Notes: a model not told the origin generated them from the letters alone. A stretch of DNA of 64,000 nt from Nocardia cyriacigeorgica GUH-2 (GCF_000284035.1 NC_016887.1:5208001-5272000); one strand, 5' to 3'; positions 7,970 through 15,709 are shown, counted from the stretch's first letter. Made by a program: numbers and translations.

Positions 7970-8512
7970 GGACAACCCCGCTTCCCCGCCATCGAACGCG
8001 AGCACCAGGCAGCACTCGACCAGCGAATCCAGACAGCACTCGACCGCGCCGAACACCCCTCTCGAACCTGGGCGCCACTGGCCGAACACATTGATCCCCG
8101 CTTGACCAGCGACCCCACCTGGCCCGCCATCGCTACCTGCATCGACAGCACGCACCACGCTGGCATCGATATCGCCGACATCCTCACCACAGCCGCCCGA
8201 CAACGTCCACTCCCCGACGACTACCCCGCCGCCGCACTCTGGTCGCGCCTACCGGCAGTCGTAACCGACGCCCGGTCGGCGGCTGATCCGATTGCATCCC
8301 CCGGTCATCCCACCAGCCAGTATCGGGACACCACCACCGCGCCATCGGACGACGCACCTCCGGAACGAATGGAACCCGCGCAAGCCGCAATCCAGCAGGC
8401 ACTCAGCGCTTTACTGGACATCGACCCCACAGCAGAGCTCGACAGCATCGATGAGTTCAGCGACTACCCGCCCGACGACGTCCAGCTTCCCGACATCGGT
8501 CTCGACATGTAG
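7970..8512 (+). pseudogene. C-terminal fragment of a MobF/TraA-like conjugative relaxase
   Basis: The open frame right of the IS reads on from the insertion edge without its own start signal. It contains WAPLAEHIDPRLTSDPTWPA, then ADILTTAARQRPLPDDYPAA and LWSRLP, the pattern I associate with the tail of large actinobacterial MobF relaxases (TrwC/TraA type), followed by an acidic end. The nuclease and helicase parts would have been to the left and are missing. It is the best sign that the island came from a conjugative element. The family call is from memory of the pattern, so moderate. Confidence 0.5.
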
Positions 8513-8562
8513 CCAGCCGCGCCGCAGCGCTTCCCGTTGTGCGACGAACCGTAGGTGTGTTG

Positions 8563-9360
8563 TCAGTGACCCCACGTCATCGACAATGCAGCAAGGTTCG
8601 ATTCCAGATGCTCGAGTGAGCCCGTGCCCGGAATGGGAAGGACGGCCGGCGACTGATCGAGCAGCCATCGAATCGCCGACGCCGCCGTGCCGTCTTCGAG
8701 GACATCACCGCACGCCAGCGGCGCGAAGGGCACGAATGCGATGCCGTGTGCAGTGCAGAAGTCCAGCACCGCACGTTGGCTCTGGTCGTGCAGGTTGAAT
8801 CGGTTCTGCACGGCCGCCACCTGCACGGTTCTCTCGGCTTCGAGGATCTGGTCGATGGTCACTTTCGACAATCCGATGTGGCGGATCTTGCCCTCGTCGC
8901 GCAGGGCTGCGAGTTCGCCGACCTGATCTGCCAGCGGCACATTGGGGTCGACCCGGTGCAGGTAGTACAGGTCGATCCGGTCGAGCGCGAGTCGGCGGAG
9001 GCTCATCTCTACGCATTGGCGCAGATACTCTGGTCGGCCCACCGGCGCCCACCTATTCGGTCCCTGCCGGGTGAGGCCGCCTTTGGTCGCGATGACCAAA
9101 CCGTCCGGATAGGGGTGCAGGGCTTTGCGAATGAGGTGTTCGACCGTGGCAGGGCCATAGGCGTCTGCAGTGTCGATGTGGTCTACGCCGAGTTCGACAG
9201 CCCGGCGCAGGATGCGTTTGGCGTGGTCGGTGTCGGCCGGGTGGTACCAGTGGCCGGGGCCAGTGAGTTGCATGCTGCCGTAGCCGATTCGGTGTACGGG
9301 CATGTCGCCGCAGACGCGGAATACTCCGCCGAGCACGCCAGCGGTATCGGTGCTGGTCAT
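8563..9360 (-). CDS. Aldo/keto reductase
   Basis: This 265-aa protein is an NADP(H)-dependent aldo/keto reductase with a TIM-barrel fold. The catalytic tetrad is visible: Asp and Tyr in DTADAYGP (about 60-67), Lys in VIATKGGL and His in YYLHRVDP. The late cofactor-binding block (PIPGTGSLEHLESNL) is intact. It is somewhat shorter than the usual 280-330 aa. Its ATG overlaps the stop of the exonuclease gene by four bases (ATGA), placing it last in the four-gene operon with the peptide and radical SAM genes. The substrate is unknown. Confidence 0.88.
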   Translation of the reverse strand: MTSTDTAGVLGGVFRVCGDMPVHRIGYGSMQLTGPGHWYHPADTDHAKRILRRAVELGVDHIDTADAYGPATVEHLIRKALHPYPDGLVIATKGGLTRQGPNRWAPVGRPEYLRQCVEMSLRRLALDRIDLYYLHRVDPNVPLADQVGELAALRDEGKIRHIGLSKVTIDQILEAERTVQVAAVQNRFNLHDQSQRAVLDFCTAHGIAFVPFAPLACGDVLEDGTAASAIRWLLDQSPAVLPIPGTGSLEHLESNLAALSMTWGH

Positions 9361-9986
9361 CCGAGTTCTCCGATGCCGTCGAACAGCTTCAGTTCGGGCT
9401 CGGGTACCTCCCCGGCGAGAGTGATACCACCGGCCTCGAACAGGGCGGCAGCAGTCCGGGGTTCAGGGCCGTTGGTCGCCAGATCAACGAACAGTCGAGC
9501 AGTCACGAGCGCGTCGTACTCCGCACGGTGCGGTGTCAGTCCGCCGGGCAGCCCGTCGGCCAAGTCGCGGTGGGCGACCAGCGCGCCGAGTTTGTGGGAC
9601 GGCAGGGTCCACGCCTTGCGGGCAAGCCGCAATGTGTCGATGGCTCGCGCCGGTTTCCAGCCCGGCAGGCTACGGGTGAGTACGTCGAGGTCGATGCGAA
9701 CGTTGTGCCCAACCGGCACGGCGTCTCCGAGGACCTCGCAGATTTCTTCGGCGACATCGTCGACCGGTGGACACTCGGCGACATCATCGTTGCGGATGCC
9801 GTGGATCTTTCTGGCCTGCCAGCTAATCGGCGTGGGTGGACGGATCAGCCATGTGCGGGGCCGACCGATCCGCCCTCCTTCGACCAAGACGGCAGCAAGC
9901 TCAACCAATTCGGGCGGCCGAGCACCGTTACCCTCTACATCAACAACGACGTAGTCGACCTCCGACCAGTGCCCGGCCGCGCTCAT
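9357..9986 (-). CDS. DnaQ-like 3'-5' exonuclease (DEDDh)
   Basis: The 209-aa product has the exonuclease fold: motif I DVEGNG with Asp and Glu (about 16-20), motif II around VGHNVRIDLDVL, and motif III HRAEYDALVTARL with the His and Asp of the DEDDh subclass. The metal-binding acidic residues are all present, so activity on DNA or RNA 3' ends is expected. It is a stand-alone domain, not the epsilon subunit of polymerase III. ATG overlaps the radical SAM stop by 4 nt and its own stop overlaps the reductase start by 4 nt, indicating translational coupling. Confidence 0.85.
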   Translation of the reverse strand: MSAAGHWSEVDYVVVDVEGNGARPPELVELAAVLVEGGRIGRPRTWLIRPPTPISWQARKIHGIRNDDVAECPPVDDVAEEICEVLGDAVPVGHNVRIDLDVLTRSLPGWKPARAIDTLRLARKAWTLPSHKLGALVAHRDLADGLPGGLTPHRAEYDALVTARLFVDLATNGPEPRTAAALFEAGGITLAGEVPEPELKLFDGIGELG

Positions 9987-11146
9987 GCAGTCTCCCCTTT
10001 CCAGCCGATATCGGCGCGACCATGCCTGCGATCGCGATGCGGGTGACGCTCATCGTGGACCTGAAAGCGCAGCCCGTGTTGCAGGAAGTACCGGGGTTGC
10101 TCGTCCAAGCCGGTCACGACTGCGCAGCGATCAGTGATCGCCACAATCTCGAACTCCTCCGAACTCGTCAAACCTGCGGCGAGCTGCCTCAACTGTGACT
10201 CGGTCGGTGGCCTGTGTGCACTCGCACACAGCTCGAGCTGTTTGATCGGACAGATATCGCACAACTCACGAATCCCATAGTGGCCGTTGTAATCCGGAAC
10301 ACCATGCGCGAAAGACACCGCGCAGCTGGTCTTACGGAACAACGGCCCGCCACCACCGAACGCAGCAAGGACCCTCTGTTCCAGCGTTTCCGGCACGATC
10401 TTGCGACGCGCGGTTTCATCGTAGGGCTCTGGCAGCCCGTTGGCGCGGTAATAGTCGGCGATCTCGTCGCGGTAGAACAACCCCGTGAACACGGTTGCGT
10501 GGGCATGCCGACTCAACTCCACCGCGCGAGCCAAATGCGCGGCGGTGTCGTTGAGGCCCGGCACCAGTGGCCGCCAGTACAGCACCACTCGGTATCGGTC
10601 GGCATTCGCAAACGCCGTGCGCAGCGAGCGCGCGGCGATGCCGCTGTCGACCGGTTCGATCCGTCGATCGTCGATTCCGGAGTAGGTGACCAGCACAGTA
10701 ACCTTTACGTTGCGCAACTGGTTCAGCCGCTGACAGTCCTCTGAGTCGATCCGATAGCGCGTGATCACCAGGACATGGTTGGTCAGGCCCCGAGCGTCGA
10801 GATCCTCCAGCACGGCGAACGTGTGCGTCTTGACGCGTGGAAGCATCGGGTCGGTCGCGCGATTGAACACCTGGACCGGGGTGATATGCGGCTGGAAGTA
10901 CGGATGATCGACCAGCGCTTGGACAGCCTCGGAGTCACTCATCAGCGCCCGCGGCTGCCGCATATCCCACACTCCGTAGGTGTGTCGTATGCAATACGCG
11001 CAATCCAACGGGCAACCCTGGATGTGATTGAGCGACAGGCCGGACTTCCTGTACTCCACGACCTCGCGTGCTCGCACCGGCAAAGCATCGACCTGAGCGG
11101 GTGTCAACAGCGGCACGGTCGGCAGAGGGCGATCGGCGCTGGTCAT
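9983..11146 (-). CDS. Radical SAM protein, spore photoproduct lyase/SplB-like
   Basis: The 387-aa enzyme starts at ATG 11146 behind GAGGGG. The [4Fe-4S]-AdoMet site is CPLDCAYC (Cx3Cx2C, near residue 44). The order HIQGCPLDC, FNRATDPMLP, LVITRY, VTVLVTYSG and PLVPGLND follows the COG1533 (SplB-like) radical SAM layout. A second cysteine cluster, CDICPIKQLELC near residue 310, may hold another cluster or zinc. I see no PqqD/RRE-like peptide-binding domain. It is the second gene of the coupled operon, its start overlapping the stop of a 55-aa ORF. Substrate, nucleic acid or peptide, is unknown. Confidence 0.85.
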   Translation of the reverse strand: MTSADRPLPTVPLLTPAQVDALPVRAREVVEYRKSGLSLNHIQGCPLDCAYCIRHTYGVWDMRQPRALMSDSEAVQALVDHPYFQPHITPVQVFNRATDPMLPRVKTHTFAVLEDLDARGLTNHVLVITRYRIDSEDCQRLNQLRNVKVTVLVTYSGIDDRRIEPVDSGIAARSLRTAFANADRYRVVLYWRPLVPGLNDTAAHLARAVELSRHAHATVFTGLFYRDEIADYYRANGLPEPYDETARRKIVPETLEQRVLAAFGGGGPLFRKTSCAVSFAHGVPDYNGHYGIRELCDICPIKQLELCASAHRPPTESQLRQLAAGLTSSEEFEIVAITDRCAVVTGLDEQPRYFLQHGLRFQVHDERHPHRDRRHGRADIGWKGETA

Positions 11147-11310
11147 GCTGCACACCCCTCGTTCTCGGTACCGATAGAGCGTTTCGGCTCCTGTGCCCAT
11201 GACCGGAGCGCCGCGGCTATTCGGGCGAGCTCTGTGATCGGCGGCGACGCAACTGGCGTCACGGCGACCCGCGATACGCGAGGGGTTCTCTGCGGCAATT
11301 GAGGGTGCAT
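11143..11310 (-). CDS. 55-aa peptide translationally coupled to the radical SAM gene
   Basis: Reading from ATG 11310 gives 55 residues starting MHPQLPQRTPRVSRVAV and ending SIGTENEGCAA. A strong ribosome site (AGGAG, 5 nt before ATG) precedes it, and its TGA overlaps the radical SAM ATG in an ATGA. It has an arginine/proline-rich start, a predicted amphipathic helix (ITELARIAAALRSW) and a polar tail with a single Cys. It is too short for usual gene calls. It could be a substrate peptide of the radical SAM enzyme, a small accessory subunit, or merely a coupling leader. I recognise no family. Confidence 0.6.
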   Translation of the reverse strand: MHPQLPQRTPRVSRVAVTPVASPPITELARIAAALRSWAQEPKRSIGTENEGCAA

Positions 11311-11477
11311 GACTACTCCTAGTGATTACGAAAGGCTGGCGGGCATGCATCGCCGCGTCGAATCAGCGGCGGCCCGACATGGCGCCGAAGGCGGGGTCAA
11401 GTCGGGTGTTGATCGAATCTCGTTCGGAGAGTTCGGGTTTGGCTGATGGCCGATCGGCGGATGGTGCGGCCGGCAAC
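11311..11477. promoter_or_regulatory. Promoter region of the peptide/radical-SAM operon
   Basis: The 167 bp between the resolvase-like stop and the 55-aa ORF is the only non-coding gap upstream of the four coupled genes, so the operon promoter should lie here or further upstream. No clear -35/-10 pair was identified. Confidence 0.35.
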
Positions 11478-11864
11478 CTACCGGCGCGGTTTCGGGTTCA
11501 CGGTGTCCGAATCGGGTAGATCGTCACGCTCGGGCGGTGCGAGCAGTGCGGCCAGTGGCCATCTGGCAATCGACTGGTGCGGGTTGTCGACCGGGATCAC
11601 CTCGGTTACCTCACGAAGCAATCGCTGTGGGACCTCACCGCCGACGTGTTCGATGGTGGGCACGATAACCGCCTCGGCGCCGGATCGGCGCACGGTCTCG
11701 ATCAGTTTCGAAATCGGGTCGTCAGCGGTGCCAGTCAAAGCAACCGTCTTGCACAGCGTGTAGCCGGTCCGGCTCGCGACCGATCGAATCCCGGTCTCAT
11801 GCCATGGCTGGTGTTCGCCGGAGATGTCGCGCCGCAGATATCCGACAGCCCGCGGAGTGCTCAT
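11478..11864 (-). CDS. Resolvase-N-terminal-like small protein, no DNA-binding domain
   Basis: The 128-aa product starts MSTPRAVGYLRRDISGE at 11864 and resembles the start of serine recombinases (AVGYLRR, then a helix SVASRTGYTL, then AEAVIVPTIEHVGG). The catalytic serine expected a few residues after the first strand appears as the S of DISGE, but the downstream arginines and the DNA-binding domain are absent and the protein is far shorter than any recombinase. It may act as a partner or regulator. Its ATG overlaps the stop of the winged-helix gene by 4 nt, so the two are one unit. Confidence 0.6.
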   Translation of the reverse strand: MSTPRAVGYLRRDISGEHQPWHETGIRSVASRTGYTLCKTVALTGTADDPISKLIETVRRSGAEAVIVPTIEHVGGEVPQRLLREVTEVIPVDNPHQSIARWPLAALLAPPERDDLPDSDTVNPKPRR

Positions 11865-12109
11865 GACGCAGCGGCCCCGATCGGCAAGTCGAGCGCCGCT
11901 GATCCGCGCTGGATAGCGGCGTAGCGGAGACCGTTGGCGGTGAGAACCCACCCGCGCGGTGTCTGCCACACCAGGCCACGGCGGCTCAGTGTCAGCAGAG
12001 CGACACGGCAGCGGACCGTGGAGAAACCAATGGATCGGGCGATGGTGGTGACAGTGAGTACCCCGCCCGGTTGTAAGGCGGCGAGTATTCGAGCCTCGGT
12101 ACAAGTCAT
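11861..12109 (-). CDS. Small winged-helix DNA-binding protein
   Basis: The 82-aa product starts MTCTEARILAALQPGG at 12109 with GAGG 5 nt upstream. Residues 5-65 form a winged helix: an opening helix, LTVTTIARSIGFSTVRCRVALLTLSRRGLV as helix-turn-helix, and a wing WQTPRGWVLTANG. This resembles MarR/ArsR-sized transcription factors without an effector domain. It is coupled to the resolvase-like gene and diverges from the methyltransferase across 163 bp, so it may control both directions. Confidence 0.65.
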   Translation of the reverse strand: MTCTEARILAALQPGGVLTVTTIARSIGFSTVRCRVALLTLSRRGLVWQTPRGWVLTANGLRYAAIQRGSAALDLPIGAAAS

Positions 12110-12272
12110 GGTTACCTCGATGGGGTGCGATGTTGGATCGCGCCCCAGCCGAGGAGGAGGCACCCGGCTGGGGCACTGACCTGATCGTCGGCGCACAGGA
12201 GCGGGACAACTGGCAGTGGTGTTGTCAGTTCACGACCCTGCGAGCCGGCGAGGCGGAGGTATCCTGCCGGAC

Positions 12273-13085
12273 ATGACCTCGACTTCATCGGCCATCGGCG
12301 CAAACCGTGCTCTGTGGGACGAGTGGGCGGCCATTCACGCGGAGGGCAGCTGGTACGACCTCGAAGCGGTCCGCCGGGGCGCCGATAAGCTCCGGGACTA
12401 TGAGGTCGGCGAGATAGGCGACGTCAGCGGCATGTCGATGCTGCACTTGCAATGCCAGATCGGCACCGACTCGATTGCGTGGGCACGTCGCGGAGCGGCG
12501 GTCACCGGTGTGGATTTCTCGCCGGTCGCCGTGGAAAAGGCCACATCTCTGGCTTCGGATATCGGCGTGGAGGCGAGCTTCGTCTGCTCCGATGTCATGG
12601 AGCTCGACAAAACCCTCGAAGGCGAGTTCGACATCGTCTACGCCTCACGTGGAATTCTCGGGTGGATCCCGGATTTCGCGGAGTGGTCACGGATCGTTGC
12701 GCACTTCCTGAAACCCGGCGGATTCCTCTACCTCACCGATATTCACCCCGTCGCCAAGGTCCTGGACGACTCGAGTAATGAGGTACGAATCGCACGCCCC
12801 TATTGGCCACGACCGGAGCCGATCCGTTACGACGTGCGCGGCACGTACGCCGACCCATCGGCGCAGGTCGAATCCTCGAGTAAGTACCTCTGGACGCATA
12901 GCACCGGCGAAGTGATCACCTCGATAGCACGGGCTGGAATGTGTGTGGAGTTCTTCCACGAGTTCCCGTGGCTCGACCGGCCCTGGCCATGCCTGAGCCA
13001 GGAAAGCGACCGTACTTTCACCCTTCCGGACGGGGTCGAACTTCCGATGTTCTTCTCGCTGAGAGCCCGCAAGCTCGAGTCATAG
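12273..13085 (+). CDS. Class I SAM-dependent methyltransferase
   Basis: The 270-aa enzyme starts at ATG 12273 after GGAGGT (12255-12260), a somewhat long spacing; the frame is open to 12216 but without support. Motif I is MLHLQCQIGTDSIAWARRGA, followed by VTGVDFSPVAVEKA (acidic residue for ribose), FDIVYAS and LKPGGFLYL. This is the small-molecule type found beside XRE regulators in actinomycetes; the acceptor is unknown. Its last 6 bp overlap the end of the convergent XRE regulator. Confidence 0.82.
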   Translation: MTSTSSAIGANRALWDEWAAIHAEGSWYDLEAVRRGADKLRDYEVGEIGDVSGMSMLHLQCQIGTDSIAWARRGAAVTGVDFSPVAVEKATSLASDIGVEASFVCSDVMELDKTLEGEFDIVYASRGILGWIPDFAEWSRIVAHFLKPGGFLYLTDIHPVAKVLDDSSNEVRIARPYWPRPEPIRYDVRGTYADPSAQVESSSKYLWTHSTGEVITSIARAGMCVEFFHEFPWLDRPWPCLSQESDRTFTLPDGVELPMFFSLRARKLES

Positions 13086-14312
13086 CAACCCCATTCCGCG
13101 GGCGATCTGGCGGAGTTCGCTGCTGAAGGTCCGCTTGCGGTCCAGCAGATCAGCAACCTGCTGGCGTCCGAGCTGGTCGGCCATGACGATGTGCGGCGTC
13201 GTCCGCCAAGCAACGGTCAGCGCTGCCAGTGCATCGTCGAGGTCTCCCGCCATTGTGTGCGCGCGTGCGCGGTGCAGATGGAAGTAGCAGGCCCGATTGA
13301 CGCTACCCAGTTCTTTCCCGTTCAACCCGGCGCAGGCATCGAGCGCCTGCTTCGGCTTGCCCAGATCAACGAATATGCCCGCGCGCTGTACGGCAGTATT
13401 GGCCGGCCCGAAGATCAGGAAGTGCCGGTCGGCATCGGTGAACGCGAGCTGGTTGGCCGCATCGAGCAAAGCCATCGCCTCGGACTGCGCCCCAGCGCGT
13501 GCCGCCGCCTGAGCCCCATACAGTCGCAGCACCCCGAGAACATGCTGAGCATCTACGGTCGGCGGCTGCTGTGCCAGGATATCGGCGCTATCGACAGCGA
13601 GTGATGCGGCATCGTCCGGTCGCCCACCGATCATCAGTTCATTGCAGAGCGTCGCCGTGACGGCGGCGACCAGCACCTTGTCGTCTGCATTCTGTGCCGC
13701 CGCTGCCGCGCGGTCCAGCGCCAACCTCGCGTGCACATGATCGCCACGGTGCCGCAACTCGAGCGAACCGAGGCGGTACAGGTTGGCCAGCACCGTGTAG
13801 GCGGATGCCCGCAACCGCGCGGTCGTGCTCCTTTCCGCCAGCTCGACGGCATGGCTGATCAGCTGTGGCAGCATTTCCGCGGCTGATAGATATCGCGTGC
13901 TCGACCGGTTGTACGTGCGCCGCAAGGCAGTAGCCGCGCGCACCAAATCGGCATGCGACACGGAGGTCTCGGAGGTAACACCGGTCAACATAGACGCAGG
14001 GCGGTCCAGCATCCGAGCAAGGTCGCTCACCGGGCGCTGCTGTGCAACAGGCCTGTCTTCACTCTCGCCCGTCAGCTGCGATTCCGAAACACCCAATACT
14101 GCGGCGAGCTCCCGAATCGTGGACACCGAATCGATGGCGATCACGCCGCGCTCGACCTTCGTCACCCAAGACGACGAACGGTGCAATCGCAGCGCGAGAC
14201 CTTCCTGGGTCCAGCCCCGGGCCCTGCGAAGTACCTTGACTCGCCGACCCAACCCCGAATCCGCCACCGCGCCACCCTGATTAGACGATGCTCGACCAGC
14301 AGATCGTCTCAT
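13080..14312 (-). CDS. XRE-family regulator with TPR-like C-terminal domain
   Basis: Up to 410 aa; a GTG at 14267 (VADSGLGRRVKVL) is an alternative start giving 395 aa. The N-terminal HTH_3 domain is clear: VKVLRRARGWTQEGLALRLH then SSSWVTKVERGV. The rest is alpha-helical with repeated pairs (ASAYTVLANLYRLGSLELRH, ARLALDRAAAAAQ, PKQALDACAGL), resembling the TPR arrays of actinobacterial XRE regulators that sense small molecules or peptides. It converges on the methyltransferase with a 6-bp overlap. Such a pair may form one regulatory module with the peptide operon, but that is inference. Confidence 0.8.
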   Translation of the reverse strand: MRRSAGRASSNQGGAVADSGLGRRVKVLRRARGWTQEGLALRLHRSSSWVTKVERGVIAIDSVSTIRELAAVLGVSESQLTGESEDRPVAQQRPVSDLARMLDRPASMLTGVTSETSVSHADLVRAATALRRTYNRSSTRYLSAAEMLPQLISHAVELAERSTTARLRASAYTVLANLYRLGSLELRHRGDHVHARLALDRAAAAAQNADDKVLVAAVTATLCNELMIGGRPDDAASLAVDSADILAQQPPTVDAQHVLGVLRLYGAQAAARAGAQSEAMALLDAANQLAFTDADRHFLIFGPANTAVQRAGIFVDLGKPKQALDACAGLNGKELGSVNRACYFHLHRARAHTMAGDLDDALAALTVAWRTTPHIVMADQLGRQQVADLLDRKRTFSSELRQIARGMGLL

Positions 14313-14621
14313 AGCAGCCCCGAACTCTCACCGGAACGCTGCGTTATTCCGCCGAGCGCCGGAGCTGTTCGGCAGGTCGAGTGCGCCGGCAAGCGCGTGC
14401 GACTAGCAACATCTCCCGGTGTTCAGCGACTGTATTCCACACGCGCCGACATGGTCGAGCCAAGAGTTGCTTTCCGGTCACGCCAGCCTGATTTGGGAAA
14501 CACTGGACTGCAACGAGATTCGCCCCCCGGCTGCAGGCCAAGCGCGCAGTCGGCGTGGACAGCCGTCGCTATCAAAGCGTTCTGGCAGGAAGTATTTCGC
14601 CGGTCACGCCGACGGTGTTGT
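14313..14621. other. Island intergenic region, no gene seen
   Basis: About 310 bp upstream of the XRE regulator and downstream of the membrane protein. Short frames exist in several directions but none has a start signal or recognisable domain. It probably contains the XRE promoter. Confidence 0.35.
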
Positions 14622-15128
14622 CTACGGCAAGCGTGCGCGCGAGATCCAGTATCTCGCCAAGTAGAACAGTTCCGTCAGCATCAGGACACAAGTCAATGCT
14701 GTCGGGATCAACACGATCCCCATCAGGATGGCGCCGGCCTGCGCGATTGCGTTGCCCGGCAATTGGGTGAGTAGCTGGTTGGCGCCGTACGTCCCCGCGA
14801 CGAGGCCTGCGAGGCAAATCAGGAGGACGGACAAGACCCGGCGAGGCGAGGCCGCCGGACGCCTACGTTCCGCGCGTCGGTCCAGGATGGCCGCATAGCG
14901 CTGGATAGCGCGGTCGACCGAATCGCGCCCATCCACATCCTCGGGCCAGGCATTTCGGGCATTTACCAGCGACTCCAGTCTGTCGTGCAGTTTCCGATCA
15001 CCCAGGAGCGCGAAGACTCCGGCGACCACTGCGCCCGCAATCACGCCGAGCGGTACGAACAGGCCGATGTAGTCCACAAACAATGAGCCACGATCTGGCG
15101 CGGCTTCGGCGAGTTGCCAGGACATCAC
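14622..15128 (-). CDS. Hypothetical membrane protein with three helices
   Basis: This 168-aa protein starts at GTG 15128 or ATG 15125, with AAAGGAT upstream. Hydrophobic segments lie at about residues 18-42 (YIGLFVPLGVIAGAVVAGVF), 97-120 (VLSVLLICLAGLVAGTYG) and 130-158 (AQAGAILMGIVLIPTALTCV). A charged soluble stretch with many Arg separates the first two. I recognise no family; phage-superinfection and mobile-element membrane proteins can look like this. It is the last gene before the right attachment site. Confidence 0.6.
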   Translation of the reverse strand: MMSWQLAEAAPDRGSLFVDYIGLFVPLGVIAGAVVAGVFALLGDRKLHDRLESLVNARNAWPEDVDGRDSVDRAIQRYAAILDRRAERRRPAASPRRVLSVLLICLAGLVAGTYGANQLLTQLPGNAIAQAGAILMGIVLIPTALTCVLMLTELFYLARYWISRARLP

Positions 15129-15623
15129 ACGCTTATCCTTTCAGCGCATGCATGGCATCGACGGCGATTTCAGTCACGTAGCGAGCGGCCGCCGAGATAG
15201 CGGGCAGCCACTGGGTGTCCGGGCCGTCTGCCAGGGTTCGCGTCGCCGGCTTCTTTGCCGACGGCGGTGCAGACTCGATTCAAAGCTCATGACGAGCGCC
15301 TGCCCGACCCGAGGCGAACCCCGCCGACACCAACACGGCAGGAAGTAGGCGATCCGACCTGACGTGTTATTTGATCCCGCGGGATGGCACGTAACCAGGG
15401 TGGGCCCACACCAACGGTCCACCGACGGGAAACAGGAAATCCCGAAGGGGCCCGGGGCGAAGCCAACGAACGGCACCCGATCGGGACGGGCAAAACCGTG
15501 GGGAGCCAAAGGCCCGAGGCCAGCGAACGGCGCACCACCCGAGACGGGCAAACCCGGGAGGGGGTCCGGGGGCGAAGCCCTCCGGGTGGGGTTTGGGGCT
15601 TCGCCCCCAAAAAACACGCGGAA
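15129..15623. other. Non-coding right end of the island with repeat copy
   Basis: No gene is seen. From about 15440 the DNA matches the 5.43-5.76 kb array: GGCGAAGCCAACGAACGGC, GACGGGCA cores at 15484 and 15543 (59 bp apart), the CTCCGGGTGGGGTTTGGGG block and the GGGGCTTCGCCCC hairpin. Two units are present against five on the left. Confidence 0.7.
15475..15600. repeat. Second copy of the 58-61 bp GC-rich repeat (about two units)
   Basis: The cores GACGGGCA at 15484 and 15543 and the surrounding CCCGAGACGGGCAAACCCGG are shared with 5430-5735. Presence on the island side of the intact tRNA, beyond a different terminator, means that the similarity between the two island ends is not limited to the 43-bp attachment repeat. 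Confidence 0.8.
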
Positions 15624-15662
15624 CCAAAAAAACGGCGCATGCTTTCCATAAGCATGCGCCGT
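15624..15662 (-). terminator. Rho-independent terminator of tRNA-Ala
   Basis: On the minus strand a perfect 13-bp stem (ACGGCGCATGCTT with AAGCATGCGCCGT) with a 5-nt loop is followed by a run of seven T. It lies 6 bp past the tRNA 3' end. Confidence 0.9.
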
Positions 15663-15666
15663 GTTT

Positions 15667-15709
15667 GGTGGAGCTAAGGGGAATCGAACCCCTGACCTTC
15701 TCGATGCGA
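15667..15709 (-). repeat. attL-like site: 43-bp direct repeat inside intact tRNA-Ala
   Basis: This segment is identical to 5807-5849 and lies in the 3' half of the functional tRNA-Ala. The island supplied this half when it integrated, restoring a working tRNA. Confidence 0.88.

Larger units (their letters stand above)
5850..15709. mobile_element. Genomic island (decayed integrative element) inserted in tRNA-Ala(CGC)
   Basis: The 9860-bp segment lies between two 43-bp direct repeats made of the tRNA-Ala 3' half. The intact tRNA is at the right end and the displaced fragment at the left, the arrangement made by integrases that cross over in the anticodon region. Content is accessory: insertion-sequence debris, a relaxase-like remnant, a resolvase-like gene, regulators and an unusual radical-SAM operon. 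No integrase or excisionase is recognisable, so it is probably immobile and descended from an integrative conjugative element. Outside the repeats, core genes resume on the right. Confidence 0.8.

Noticed and set aside
9983..11310. Prokaryotic viperin or FxsB-type RiPP maturase for the radical SAM protein
   Set aside because: The motif order matches SplB-like proteins instead; viperin signatures and an FxS-type precursor ending are absent.
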